NCBI GenBank assembly: GCA_903813345.2
Contig: CAIIXF020000008.1
Location: 24,600,822 to 24,664,821 of the forward strand
Direction: 5' to 3'
Origin: Owenia fusiformis
Taxonomy: Eukaryota; Annelida; Polychaeta; Sabellida; Oweniidae
DNA: 64,000 bases
A program made the position numbers and the translations under genes. This document shows, piece by piece, positions 1-12,654 of the stretch. Each line of letters begins with the position of its first letter. Within the stretch, counting starts at the first letter, position 1. The notes under the pieces were generated by a model that did not search any database, was not told the DNA's origin, and saw only the letters and a program-made list of their open reading frames with translations.

Positions 1-1105
1 GAAGCTCTTATCAGAACACTGATTTCTGAAATATTTAAATTGGTAGAAATTCTGAATATAAAAATGTTTGATTTGGAGGTAAAGTAAGCAAGCTTCTGAA
101 TGGTTCCCGTTTACTTTTAGTGACTTGATCTGTAAATCAATTAAACTCTCATGTTCTTAAAATTGAAAAATCAAAACCATTGAAGATTACAACCTGGAAA
201 CAAGTTGAACCCCACCTTAGTAGCTTGTTATGAATCTGTCTACTTCAGAAAAAAGGTTCAAGTAGTTTTGGGCAATTCCCTCTTATTTGATGTGTAGCAA
301 GGGTTTTGTTTTTAAGTATCTGCCCAATGAAACATTGATACCTCAATATCAAAATTATTTTGCTTGTTTTGTTTATCGAGTCTTATTTTCCAAATAAAAC
401 CTATTAGAAGCACTTTGTTCATTGGCATTATATGAATAAAGAGGTAGCATCAATATTTAAGTGGAGTCTTAGCAAGATTTACAATATCACCTTAAGATTA
501 AGGATACAGCTATTTAATAGAACTACCAAGACTAACAAAGTATAGTCAAACAATCTAAAGAATTTGCCACAATCTGGTCCTGTAAGAGAAAACATTTTAC
601 AGGTCATTTACATTTTGAACAGATATAAACCTCCCAGAAAATATTCAATATGCAATAAAATGGGATATGTCTCAGTGCCAGACTCACATGCATGTTGCAC
701 ATCCTCTTAAAAGGGAATAAATTTGGGCTTTTGAAATATATAATCTGAAATGAAAATACAAACTTTGGTAAAGACGAACATGTTATAAGAAACGTAATTG
801 GTATAAGGTACACATTCAAATAATAACCCACAGCCCGTTGGAGATTTTCAATGTAGATTTTCAATAAAAGTTTCTAAAGCCTTTAACAATAAAAATAATA
901 TAAATTCCTGGCTGGTCAGGATATGAAAATTGAAATTTTCTTCCATTAAAAGATTTTAATTTTGCTATTCTTGTTCTTCTCAAAGTTTTAGAGCTATTCT
1001 AAATCTTGCTATCAAGCTATCCAAAATCAACAACAATGGAGATGTCTAAGGGATTTGCTTACAAGAGTAACAATTCTGTATTTTAACAAGTTCAATCATT
1101 GAATT
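1..1105. other. No recognisable feature
   Basis: AT-rich non-coding DNA. No open frame or repeat boundary that I can support. It could be kinesin intron. Confidence 0.5.
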
Positions 1106-1110
1106 AAAAT

Positions 1111-2630
1111 CAGTGCATGAAATAAGGATTTTTTTAACCTAGACATTTTGGCAGGCCAGCCAGATTTAAACAAGCCATATCATTTTTTCTCAGGCCAATT
1201 TTTGGCAGGCTGTTTCTTACTTCTCTGGCTAAAAATTTCACTTAAAGTCTGTTACACTGCTTCAAGGGCAAGCAGTTAGACCTGAAATATAAGAAATCTA
1301 AATAATAAATTGTTTATTTCTATTGCACACGAATGGCATTTGTTATGTTGGATTGCTTGTAAATTGGCTCATAAAGTCTGTAACCTCTTATATTTTGATG
1401 CTTCTCTACCGTGTTAATTCTCAAAAAATAACATGGCAGGCAGACCTCAAATTACAAGAGGGCATAGGCTTATTGCACTAAACACTAAATAATCTGAAAT
1501 ATACAAATGCCATTCGTGTCCAATATGAATATACTTTTTTATATATTATGGCACAATGGTCTATAGATTTCTTATTTTTCAGGTTCAACTGCTTGCCTTT
1601 GAAGCAGTGAAACAGACTGTACCATATTTCTCCACAATCACTCTAAAATGAGATTTAGTTTAGTACAATATTAACAAAGATAAAACTTATTCCATTGCAT
1701 GTCATGTATTATTCACTATACTGTACTTGATGACTTAACCAACAGCCTGGGTGTGCTGATTTCCCCCTAGATTCACCTTACAAAAACATGAGGAACATGT
1801 ACATATTGATCAAACTAAATTGTACTGATTTTGGTCGGTTTAGAATTGCTCAGAACTCAGAAGCTTCAAGGTATTCAAAAACACATACTGTGGACACAGA
1901 CTCCACTAAAATTCAAGGTATATATTAGAGGTGTCACAATCCAAAAGAATTTTGGTACGGAACGGTACAATTTGTCTCGGGACACGGTACTTTCGGGATG
2001 GGACAGAACATTAAAAATGATACAATGTCTGATGATGACAGTTTCACTTTCAGTTTCACTTTTCAAAATCATATTCAGAAATACGTCAATTAAAATCGAA
2101 TATAAAGCATCTGCCGCGAATGTGGTCGGCATTTCACATAGTCTGCATGGTGTACTATTACCAATTCGTCTACCTTGTGATATCAGAGTCCCAAAATACT
2201 TCCAAACTGCCGACATTTTCGACTTAGATGCCGGCTCGATTTTTCAATTTCTTTCCTACATCCGGCATACTGATAATGCACTCGATTTGCGAACGACGAT
2301 GAAGAAATGAGTCATTCATAGCCAATCAAAATCACCGTAATTTCAACACACAACAACAGCCAATCGAAAGTCACGTTATATCTTGGGCTTCCGAACGAAA
2401 ACAAAAATATTTTGAAATTGTTTTCAATTTTCAACAAAAGTCATGGAATAAGCCGAAAACGCGGGGAATTCGGAGGATTTCCGGACTGAAATGTAAGTTC
2501 TATTCATGGGCAATCTAACGAATGCTACAAATGTCTGGCAGGCCAAAATGTCTGGGTGTTTTTATCAAAACAAGCCATCTATAATTTTGTCAGGCCAATG
2601 GCCGATGTCGGACGTCTATTTCGCGCACTG
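1111..2630. mobile_element. DNA transposon remnant with TIRs and 5-bp duplication
   Basis: The ends are inverted: CAGTGCATGAAATA at 1111 and its counterpart CAGTGCGCGAAATA read inward from 2630. Both are followed by a shared inner block around AGACATTTTGGC. AAAAT flanks both sides (1106-1110 and 2631-2635). The interior holds an inverted-repeat element (1245-1620) and a CpG-richer stretch (1930-2480) with no intact transposase. The TIRs are degenerate, so the element is old. Confidence 0.55.
1245..1620. repeat. Inverted-repeat (foldback) element
   Basis: Arms of about 100 bases at 1245-1343 and 1503-1620 are inverted copies. Blocks such as GCTTCAAGGGCAAGCAGTT and CACACGAATGGCATTTGT recur reversed. 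The loop (1344-1502) resembles 12655-12985, giving a second diverged copy. Confidence 0.65.
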
Positions 2631-3226
2631 AAAATCATTCACACAATATTGACTGAAGTCAAATCCTTAAAGTATTCAAAAACATTTTTTAATTCAAAAA
2701 GTGAACATACTACATGTAGCATAAAGTTTCTATTCCACAATAACCTATTCTATTTCACACATAGAAATTTCATTTTGTAAACATTTATTTTTTGAGGACC
2801 AATAGTTCTAAAGCAAAGATGGATATATTTATATGAATTGTAGCACTTAAAGATCTAATGTTTACAAGTTTTATTTAAAGAAGAAACATGCTTATCTGCC
2901 TACCGTATTCTCTGTAATAGGCGCCCAGGGCAGTTAGAAAATTGAAAATACATCATTCAGACCATTCTAATAAGCGCCGCTATATGAAAGAAATCAGAAA
3001 TCCCGAGGAATTTCATGATGGCAATTTTTCTTGCCAAGAATGCATTATTTTCAACATATTTTTATAATAATGATAAGTATTGTTATTGGAGAGAATACAG
3101 TAAAGATCGCTTAGACAATATTGACAGTGATTGAAGAACAATTTATTTCTGGCACGCCCACTTTGTCATTATCGCCGATTACCTTCAATATTTCCACAAG
3201 AGATTGTTGGATATCGATCTAAAGTT

Positions 3227-3603
3227 TACCCTGTGTGCAGTGTCTAGTTAAACTACACTCTGCCTAGTAGAGACCATATTACAGTTTAGTAGCCCCGCCA
3301 GCACGACAGGTACCGGTGACAGTTTGGGTAATAAATCACTTCTAACTATGCGCTGGCCTTTCTTCCAACATTCAGCGAGCTTGAAGAAACATACGCCAAA
3401 TGCGTTCTAAATAAATATGAGCATGTCATTGGTCAAAACTGGGCTCAACGATGACGTCAGAAGGAATGACCATATATAGAACGTCGGTCAAATTTGGCCG
3501 ACGAACACTGATTGGCGCGGTGAGTTCACAGGTTTATTTTAGTTTGAAAGAGTGAAGACGAAGCTCTCTTTTAAGAATTGAAGTCAAACAAATGCAAAGG
3601 GTA
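3227..3603 (+). mobile_element. 377-bp element with 9-bp target duplication
   Basis: It begins TACCCT and ends AGGGTA, and is flanked on both sides by TCTAAAGTT (3218-3226 and 3604-3612). A copy about 90% identical sits at 62953-63332 with its own 9-bp duplication. It contains a CRE-like TGACGTCA, a TATATA box about 20 bases later and no long open frame. Nine-base duplications suggest a Mutator-like or Merlin-like mover, but the family cannot be fixed from so short an inverted repeat. Confidence 0.8.
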
Positions 3604-3656
3604 TCTAAAGTTATACCTTATTTCAAATTTGATGAGAGATCATCATTTTTCATTTC

Positions 3657-4498
3657 CTAGAAAAACAGCAACTCCACGGAGTAGCAAATCCCACCGAACA
3701 AAACATATTATGCTTATTATAGCTAGTGTAAATGTTGAAATGTTTGTGCACTTTGTGATAGAAGCATGAAATTTGGCACAAAGTAAGTTTATGCCATTGT
3801 GAACTAGGCATCATCATATAAAATTTGAACCAAATCCGTTCACTGGTATATGTGTTATCAAAGATTACGTTTTTTACGAAAATTGGCCGCCATCTTGAAA
3901 TTCAGCCGCCATCTTGAAAATTATTTCTTGAACAGAGCTACTGTGTCCCAAGGCATAATCATATAAAATTTCAACCGAATCTGTTCACTGGTATTTGAGT
4001 TATCAAAGATTACGTTTTTTACGAAAAATTGCCGCCATTTTGAAATCAAGCGACCATCTTGAAAAAATTTTGTCGAACATAGCTAATGTGTCCCTAAGCA
4101 TCATCATATAAAATTTGAACCAAATCCGTTCACTGGTATTTGAGTTATCAAAGATTACATATTTTTACGAAAAATGGCCGCCATTTTGAAATTAAGTGGC
4201 CATCTTGAAAATCTCTTTTTGAGCAAAACTCCTTTGTCCCTAGGCATCAGCATATAAAATTTGGACCAAATCCGTCAACTTGTATTTGAGTTATCAACGA
4301 TTACATTTTTTACGAAAAATGGCAGCCATTTTGAATTGAACGGCCATATTAAAAATTCCTTCTCGAGCAGAGGTCCTACACTCATAAGGCATAAGCCTAT
4401 AAAATTTGAACCAAATCCGTCAACCGGTATTGGAGTTATCGCCCGGACGGACGGACGGACGGCTTCTCTATATCCCCCTCGAACTTCGTTCGGTGGGA
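3657..4498 (-). mobile_element. Non-autonomous Helitron-like element H1 with tandem repeats
   Basis: Read on the minus strand it starts A|TCCCACCGAACG and ends in a hairpin (ACTCCGTGGAGT) followed by CTAG, matching Helitron 5'-TC and CTRR-3' rules. Inside are a GACG microsatellite (4442-4463) and about five tandem units of about 130 bases. Each unit has GCCGCCAT(C/T)TTG and a conserved block with AAATCCGT and TTTGAGTTATC. It has no coding capacity. Confidence 0.7.
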
Positions 4499-4879
4499 TA
4501 AAAAGTCGAGAAAAGTTAAAAAGAAACCAGAAAGTTCACGACCTTGACATGTGCAGAACATCTAAGCAGTAGCTTTCGGAATCACTGAATGCTGATAAAG
4601 AACAATTCCTTCATTCATTATGGGCTATTCTGAGACATAGTATGGTGTGGTGGAAGCACCCATCGATAGATATTTATCGAGAGGATGCATAGAATTATAA
4701 AACGCTTCATGTTTACAGCAGTTAAGGGTAAGTACTCTATTATTGTCCGCTCATGGATTTTGGAAATATGATTTTTCTGATAGATTCTTCAATTCTTGTT
4801 GATTCCTCGATGTTTCTTGAACTTTGTGAAGTGGGGTGGGCGCTTATTAGAGGGTGGGCGGTAATTACAGAGAATACGG

Positions 4880-5897
4880 TATATATAAACATTTCATATA
4901 CAATTATTAATTACGTAGCAATGTCTATTAGATAAAAGAAATTATCAAAGATATAGTCAAAATATACGGGTAAGGGACAAACTGCTCCTCTCAAATGGAT
5001 AATGGGATTGAAAACTTTCGGAAACATTAAAGCAATTGATATATGATGTATAAACTTAGCAACACCTTTCTACATACATTTTGAAACTGAATACCAGATA
5101 AAATTACATGACAAATTCATTAAAACACAACATAAACAAATCCCATTAACTTCACAAAGCTAGTGCCTGTTTTAAAATTGGTTACACCTATTCAAAAGTA
5201 CATGCAGGAGAAGTGTCAAATTCTTGTTAGTTTTGGTCAGATCTCTGGGATACTACATTTTCTATATTCTATTGCATAGTAATTTTGAACAGTAATTACA
5301 TATAATATTTGCTCAATATCCAGTGAAAGGCCAATCCTCTTTACGGAGCAAAACTTCAAAGTTGCTCAGTGTTTGGGTGTGTGTTTGTCATAAAAGGAAT
5401 TCGCCTTGACATGTGTTAGTAGTTTTCCGGTATTCTACATTTAGTGAACAATGGTTTGTGGCAACAAGGTAACAAATATGCAGATAATTATTAAGTATAT
5501 GGCATCATTGTTCACTGTTAAATTTGACCAGTTAGGACTGCCAAAGCTTACTGCTATCAACAAATTCAATCCCATCTCATAGTTTAAACATAAACAATCT
5601 AGTGACAAATTCAAATATATTCACAATAGCAAAACTGATTAAGGATATGTACTGATGGGTTCAAAACATTGTTCCTCTAACTTTCTTTACCCTCCCCTTC
5701 ATCTTGATTTAATTTCCTCCATTTGTCGTACATGTGGTCATAGTTATCAACATTGAGTGTCAAATTCAAATAGAACAGCACATGCAATGACAACACCCTA
5801 AGATTTGGTACTGTCATTTCTCACATGTTTGATGGTAGGTCCTGGATTTACAAGCTAGCAAGTTAATTTGAGTTAACTTGAGTTATAGCTTACTCCC
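4880..5897. other. No recognisable feature
   Basis: AT-rich non-coding DNA; nothing supportable seen. Confidence 0.4.
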
Positions 5898-6075
5898 TAT
5901 CCTTTGCATGTGTTCGACTTCACTTCTTAATAGAGAGCTTCATCTTCACTCTTCCAGTTTACAATTAATCTCTGAACTCACGCAGTCAATCAGAGTTTGT
6001 CGTCAAAATACAGACAACTTTCAGCCCGTGTGAGCTCAGCTCGATTTACTGATCCGGGAGATAACAGCTAGGGTA
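5898..6075 (-). mobile_element. Short diverged relative of the 9-bp-duplication element
   Basis: Reverse orientation. It shares the segment from the CTGATTG block through GTGAAGATGAAGCTCTC to the terminal GCAAAGG with 3227-3603, but the CRE/TATA half is replaced by unrelated sequence. The outer ends (TATCCT / AGGGTA) are recognisable. No duplication was found. Confidence 0.5.
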
Positions 6076-8960
6076 AAATATGCTGAACTATCCCCATTGC
6101 AACACTTTTAATGCACTTTTGATTCATATCTTCAAAACATAGTCGCTGGTTCATTAAAAGTTAATGGAATTCATAACACTATATATAACTCATAAGAAAA
6201 CCTTCAGGTATTTCTATCTTACCATTATAGCATCTTAAACTAGTTCAAGAACACTTCAACTGGTCATATTACACAAATGCTGGCTCATCCTCAGCACAGA
6301 ACATCTCCTACTCAGAGATAACATTCCTCAGCAACTATTTCCCAAGTTTGATCTTTTAGTATTTATGTATCTTGATCTGGTTAAATTTGTAACTGATTCC
6401 GCTTCACAGATATTTTATTCAACCACACCTAGCTGTTCAGAATTTAACATCATTGCTAGCAATATGAACATGATCTTCATCCGATCATTGATGATCATTA
6501 TCATCTATGCAGTCACCATTGTTATCATTGTTATTGAACCATGCCATTAATGGTGTCAAAGTACAACATTATTGCAAATGCCAAAAAACAATCTATGAAT
6601 ACAATAAATTTACCTTTACATAGAGTATGACCTTGTTGTCTTTCAAATGACAATTTGATGAATGATTGTGAACTATGTAGACACAACAATGAAATCAAAG
6701 TTACTCACTATAAGGTTACAGGTTGAAACACCCAGCACTAATATATTTTAAATTGATTTTAAGATCAATGCCATTAAATTAAGTTTTGTAATACATAGTT
6801 TTAATAATATGTACAGAATAGGAAAACATATATAAAGATGAACATTAACACTGAGTCATCTGCTTTCAGTGATCCAATGACACACTTTGGGTACACAACA
6901 TTGATCCTTTAAAGTAGGATCAGATCAAATGTGGTAGCAATGTCCATTGAAAGTCAGGTATTTGTAGCTGATAATTATTTCATGTGATATGTAAAGCCTC
7001 ACATATGCTATGGAGGCTACATGGTCTATCATTTCTGCTGCTGACATAAAACCTATGTTATGACCTTTAAATGATGACTCAAGGTCAGCTCAGGGCATCC
7101 TTATGGTATGGCTAGTTTGTCTTGACAAAGACCAAGGCAGTTGCAAGGCAGCTGCAAAGGAGCCTTATGGTTCGCAAAGGTCAATTGTAACCCAGAAAAT
7201 CTCAGACCAGCCAGCATAGGCCACTGTGGGACTTTTCCACAGTCTTTCTGTGGCTTGTTAATTTCTATGGTGACTGCAGGAATGCAAGTTATTATTTCCA
7301 CAGCGACTCATACGACCTGTAAAACCTGGATATATCATACACAAGATGACCATAGTTTCCGAAAAAAGGGGACTTAAGTTTGATATGTGGTCGCCATAGA
7401 GAAAATGTGACTGAGGCTTTAATTAAGAACTTTTTAGGCGAGTTAAAACTGACAGAATGATCAATAGACTGAGGATAGCACTTCCATGAAAGCATATGAC
7501 AACAAAAAGATGGTGCATATGATGGTAGGATGGTTAAAATAATTAGAAAACACTGTAAAACGCCACTAAAATGCCCAAAAATATCTAGTGATAAGTTGCC
7601 AGTTATTGAGATGATCTTGGACTTGTGTGAATGTTTGTCTTGTCTTGGATGCCTGATACAGCACAAACTTACTTTAATAGAAGATTATATACAACAAATA
7701 TCAACAAATACCGAGATAAAAATAAACTAAGTAATCTGGCTAACTTTGCAACAAAGTATTGAAACCTCTCAGCATGGGCCTGGTACAAATGATATGACTT
7801 GTGAAAAATCTTGATTAACATACTCTTTAATTGATGGCAAGCTTTATGCTGTTGCTAAACAAAAACAAAATACAAAACAAGGAAATTAATTACTCTTTTC
7901 AAGACTATAATCACCTACTGGCTTGTAAAATGTCAGAACTTCAGTGAAAACAGGCAAATCAACCTTCCAAACTTGAAGTTCATACTATATATATTATAAA
8001 AGAAACTGAGAAGGCATTCTGACAGCTCTTCCCTAAACACTGTAACTGCAAAACACCATGATGTATGAAATCATTTGTACAGCCCATCTCAAAGATTGCC
8101 ATGCTCTATCACTCTTAATTTTAACACAATGTTGATTTTGACTCTCAGGTTATGAGATAGTTGTAATCACAGGATTCAGTTATTCAGGATCTCATGTGTG
8201 GTTCAATGTTTATAGATAACAATGTAACTTCAAACCAATCTCTTGCATCATGTCTCTGGGTACCCCATTGCACCCAATCTACTTAATCTCCATGGGGAGA
8301 TGAGATCTGAGGGGGTCAACATAGGCTCGAAGTAATTCAATATTAGAATCAGTGGCTAACCTTATTTTGAGTCAGTCAGAAAACTTCAGAGAAATATTCA
8401 TGACTTACAATATACTGCTAACGAAAAAACAATTTTTGAAATATGCAATCTGTCTTATAACACATCATAAAGGTGCCAGAAGTGTTGCTATCAACTCAAT
8501 GTGCCCTTTACATCAGTGTACAATATAAAAATATTATATTCAATATACAATGTTCAAAATAAATATTCAATATACAATGACCATTAGTTCATGAAAGTCA
8601 TGAATACAAGAGCAAAAGTGCATGTCTTTATATCTCAATTGTTGTGAAAGCTTTAGAGATAAAGTTTGATAGTTCATTGAAGTATTTGGGATGAAGGATA
8701 CCAAAGTATTTCTTCTATAAAGATAACATTATCAAAGTAATAAGATTCTAGGTTTTATCATTGAGTGTTATATGTACACATTATTTGATTTGAACAATAT
8801 GTAAGGTCAGAATTGTAGTATTTTATTTTATTCTGGTTTGTATCCAAATCGTTTTGATATTGGGGCACTTTGTGACAGCATGTTATAGACTGGGCTCCTT
8901 TAACTTATTAGCCAATAGCCTACATAGACTTCATGTCCATGCTTTTATTATATGATTTCC
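6076..8960. other. No recognisable feature
   Basis: AT-rich non-coding DNA. Opposed open frames around 7101-7730 lack any family signature or splice context and look like chance. Confidence 0.4.
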
Positions 8961-8966
8961 TAAAAA

Positions 8967-9050
8967 GCAGGCACAGTTGCATGACAGTGCCTATACATGC
9001 AGGGTGAACACAGTTGCATGGCAGTGCGTATACATGCAATGTGAACACAG
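8967..9050. repeat. Two-copy tandem repeat, about 41 bp
   Basis: CACAGTTGCATG-CAGTGC, then TATACATGCA and GTGAACACA, occurs twice in a row with a few substitutions. Confidence 0.7.
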
Positions 9051-9752
9051 AACTAACACATCTTCTTACGGAAGAAGGAATCAATCTCCCAGACAGTGGA
9101 CAAAACATGGAACAGAGCAACAAGAAATTCAGGAATTGAATGAATTACTCTAAGAGAATGAACATTCCTCACAGAACTTTCCTCAGCCACTTGACCTGCA
9201 CTCATGTCCTACATAATTATCACACAAGAAAAATGGGAATAAATATAGTCATGTTAAAAAATAGAAATATTATGTAAAAGAGTGCAATCTGCAAGGAATT
9301 ATGTAATCAAACATTTAATAAGATCTTTGAATTGTATGAAAATATAGGTGTCAATTCAACTTTTAGAGATAAAAGCCAAAATAAGGAAAGAATCAAAGAT
9401 GAGTTTGGGTATAGGAATTATGTCTGAGGAAAATTGAGCAGACTTCCCTTTACTTTATCAATCTCTAGTATTGGCATGTACATGTAATTCTGTAAAATAC
9501 TGATATTCTTTGTATTTTTAAGAAGCTTGAAGTGTTATCACCAAAAAATCATGTTTAAAGCAAGAAACATCCTTAGTTTTATCACAGTCATTGACCTAAA
9601 TAAGAATGAAGGTATCTGAATTCAACATTTTTGTTTCACAATATTTGATCATTTGTACCACATAAAGTATATGTTATAATTATATAAATGTTGTTATAAA
9701 AATGTTAAAAAAATATGTTTACATTGTGACTTAATACATAAGGGTTATGTAC

Positions 9753-10080
9753 TGGGAGGTTTTGGATATGGGGTTTATCCAGAGGGAGATATGCATATCT
9801 ACATGAGGGACCGTAGGGACCGAAGGTAGATGTGCATACCTCACGAGGGATGAACCCAATATCCAAACCGACCGTACATAACTGCTTTATCCTATACCAA
9901 GTAGAGTTTTCAGTGAAATTACCAGAAGCGGGAAGATGTGCACTGAAGCGGGAAGATATGCACCGAAGCGGGAGATATGGCGGGAGATATGGAGGTTATG
10001 GATATTGAAACCTCAAAATCAGGATACGGGATATATCTTACCAACTTATCTCCCTAAAACTCTAGTTGGCATAGGATAAA
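9753..10080. repeat. Interspersed repeat with internal inverted and tandem parts
   Basis: An inverted pair (GGATATGGGGTTTATCC near 9765 against GGGATGAACCCAATATCC near 9847) is followed by three short tandem units with GCGGGAAGATATGCAC (about 9928-9985). It looks like a mobile-element fragment; no clear duplication seen. Confidence 0.45.
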
Positions 10081-10325
10081 GAATCATACTCTTTCATCTA
10101 CTCATTGTCCAGATAAATGTAAGAATCCTTGTCTGATATGATTCTCCACCTGTCCTATTTCTCTATACTTTTGGTCCATATATGTGTCACTTCATGCCTG
10201 GCCACCAAATATTTTTGTATTTCAAATCTTCGAAGATAATGGGGTAACTTGATATGACCCATAAATCATTTCAATGACTCTTAAGAACAGAAAATAAGGA
10301 TTAAAGATAACTTATCCAATTACTC

Positions 10326-10736
10326 AGATGCAAGTAGGTAGTTAACAGTTTCGCCACCAGGTGGCTGATTCGGAGGAAATAACATGGCAGGATATTATAA
10401 AATTCTCTTAAACTTGAAGATGCATCAGTTTTATTGGTTCACTTTTCATATTACCCTTTTGTATGTGATAGTTATACAAATTAAAATATGTCCATTAAAG
10501 AAAATATTATCTGCCTAACACAAGAAAAGATATTTCACTTTTTGTGATTTTACAACATGGGGTCTATGGGGAATCTCCCCGGCCTAGAAGTCACATTTTC
10601 AAAGAAAACAAAATTTTCAAAGTTGATAAACTCTTTTCTTAAACACACTTCTGGATGTAATTTCCAAATATAACATCAGTTTGACTGAGTTTTTAATTTT
10701 AAATGACATAAATCAAGATTATTTCTACTCGCATCT
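10326..10736. mobile_element. MITE family M, copy 1
   Basis: Ends are AGATGCAAGTAG and its inverse CTACTCGCATCT. The interior is shared with 21656-22020 and with the two halves 54952-55141 and 58033-58224. Typical internal text is TCGCCACCAGG near the left end and GTGATTTTACAACATGGGG nearer the right. No coding capacity. Confidence 0.7.
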
Positions 10737-10869
10737 AGTCTATTATAGCAGATACAGTTGATTCATATCACAATCTCCTCATTAAAAATATCAAAGAAAG
10801 ATATAAACGAATAATACAAACAAATAAGTCTTCCAAATAATTGCAACATATGTACAAGAAAAGTAAGTA

Positions 10870-11383
10870 CCGTATTATCGCCTATTGGCGCACAGTGCGC
10901 TTGTGAAATTGAGATGAAATACCATGGAATTGGAGAGAAATCAACCCAATAAAGTCCCAATAAGCGCACATATAAGTTATCATTTTGATTAGGCGATAAT
11001 ATGTGAAAATCAGAATTCGGAGCCTGGTTTGAAATGAATATTATCTTACTTACTGTTTTTTCACGCCAAATCATGTCTTGTGTCGTTTATTTACCATAAT
11101 ATTATGTTTTTAAAGGACCAACTATTGGTAAAATAAAGAAATATTGCGATATTTATCAGGTAAAAGTTTTGACTTTTATTTTATCGTCATAATAACTACT
11201 GCGCATCAAAGTTTGCGCAGACCGGAAGTTGGATTTTCCTACCCGGAAATGAAATTTGGTGAGTTAAAAAATCGTTATTCTGTAAGTTTTCCTACTCTTT
11301 TGCCCTGAGCACAAATGTTTGTCATGTTTCCAAAGTCACATGTGCGCTTATAGGGGAGTGTGCGCCAATAGGCGATAATACGG
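10870..11383. mobile_element. MITE with perfect 26-bp inverted repeats
   Basis: The left end starts CCGTATTATCGCCTATTGG and continues to GCGCACA; the right end at 11358-11383 is its exact inverse. TA lies outside both ends. A third GCGC block appears inside. It is related at the tip (CCGTATT) to the elements at 2903 and 13916. No transposase, so non-autonomous and mariner-like by its target. Confidence 0.8.
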
Positions 11384-12654
11384 TACATGTATTAAGGTAG
11401 CTATCATGTGAAAGTAATGAGATATATAAGTGCCCAGGGTGTTCTATTCTAGAAAGCTTTGCAGTATTTTAGAGGCACATAGTGACCTAATAAAGACTGT
11501 GCTGTGTTCTGGGTGGTACAGCACATTTATCATTCCAAAAACCATCAAATTGCTTAATCTTATTCTGTTATTGTTAACTCAACCTCCCTTTTTGAACATT
11601 AAGGCAGGTCTTGACTTGACTTTTACGGGGTCAAATTACTAAAATACATGTTAAAATGACTTAAAAGACAAGAAAATATAAACAAGTTCTGGCCAGGGAA
11701 TGGTTAAGTATGTATTACAAATATTTTAAGAAGAAAATCTCTTTTTAAAGAAATGCTATAAAATTAATCAACTGATATGTCAAATAACACTTGTCGTAAA
11801 TAGTTTCAATGGTTTAACAAGTATCCCAGGACATTCTTCAACTCATTCAAATATGATTCAAAATGTCAAAATCTGTCAGGTCAAATGTTTAACCAGTAAA
11901 ATATATGGAGACCCAATTTCTATTCTGAGGCCAATACTATCACTTTAACATCTAGCATAATATGTTTTAACATTGAATGTTTACACATCTTTACAATTTC
12001 AAGTATAGAAATCAGCTTTTAATCACAAGGAACCAAACATTTTACCTTTGAGTTACAAGTCAAATTAGTTTTAATTTCAATTGCCTAGCAACAGTAAACA
12101 ATCTTCAATAGGAGATTGCTGTTCTTTTATAATTTGATTGATGAATAAAAGTTCTCCATTCAAATGCATATAGTTGAGATAATATACCCTGCATACCATA
12201 CAACATTAAAATATGTTAACTATTTGAAACTATACAATTAAAAATTCTCATTGTAAAACAGTAATTTGCTATGAGCAATGAAGTTCCATAATGACAACTG
12301 AATTATAATATCCCTAAATACAAGTGTGAAAAAAATAATCACAGAGTATCTTCAATTTTGGGTGACTCATTCAATAGTGAAGTTCATTTGCTGTGCTATA
12401 TTTATAGTTACTACAGTTAATCTTTTTCATTGTTTAGAATACTAGCAACATGTAAAAGTCCTCAAGAATTAAAGCTTTTTTAAAAATTGTGAACAACCTC
12501 TTGGGTCAACTTACAACTAACTGAAGAATGATACCGTACACTTAATATAGTCCATTTCAATTGGGCTGTGCGTCAATAAAACCTAAAAAACAAGCATTTA
12601 AAAGACCACAGCGCAGTATCATACATTCATATTTCAAATGTAATATGTTTGTAT
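11384..12654. other. No recognisable feature
   Basis: AT-rich non-coding DNA; nothing supportable seen. Confidence 0.4.

Larger units (their letters stand above)
2903..4879. mobile_element. MITE with TA flanks, interrupted by two nested insertions
   Basis: TIR CCGTATTCTCTGTAAT is perfect at both ends, each flanked by TA, which is typical of Tc1/mariner-type insertion. An uninterrupted reverse-oriented relative lies at 13916-14561. Comparing the two shows the extra DNA here is a 377-bp element (3227-3603) and a Helitron-like element (3657-4498). Confidence 0.7.

Noticed and set aside
1831-2310. Overlapping open frames on both strands of 113 and 159 codons
   Set aside because: No splice context or known domain; they lie within a transposon remnant. 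A decayed transposase piece cannot be excluded.
3227-3603. Spliced-leader or snRNA gene
   Set aside because: Has a TATA box but no Sm site or conserved snRNA core; the 9-bp duplications show it is a mobile element.
7101-7730. Opposed open frames
   Set aside because: No known motif, no good splice signals; likely chance.
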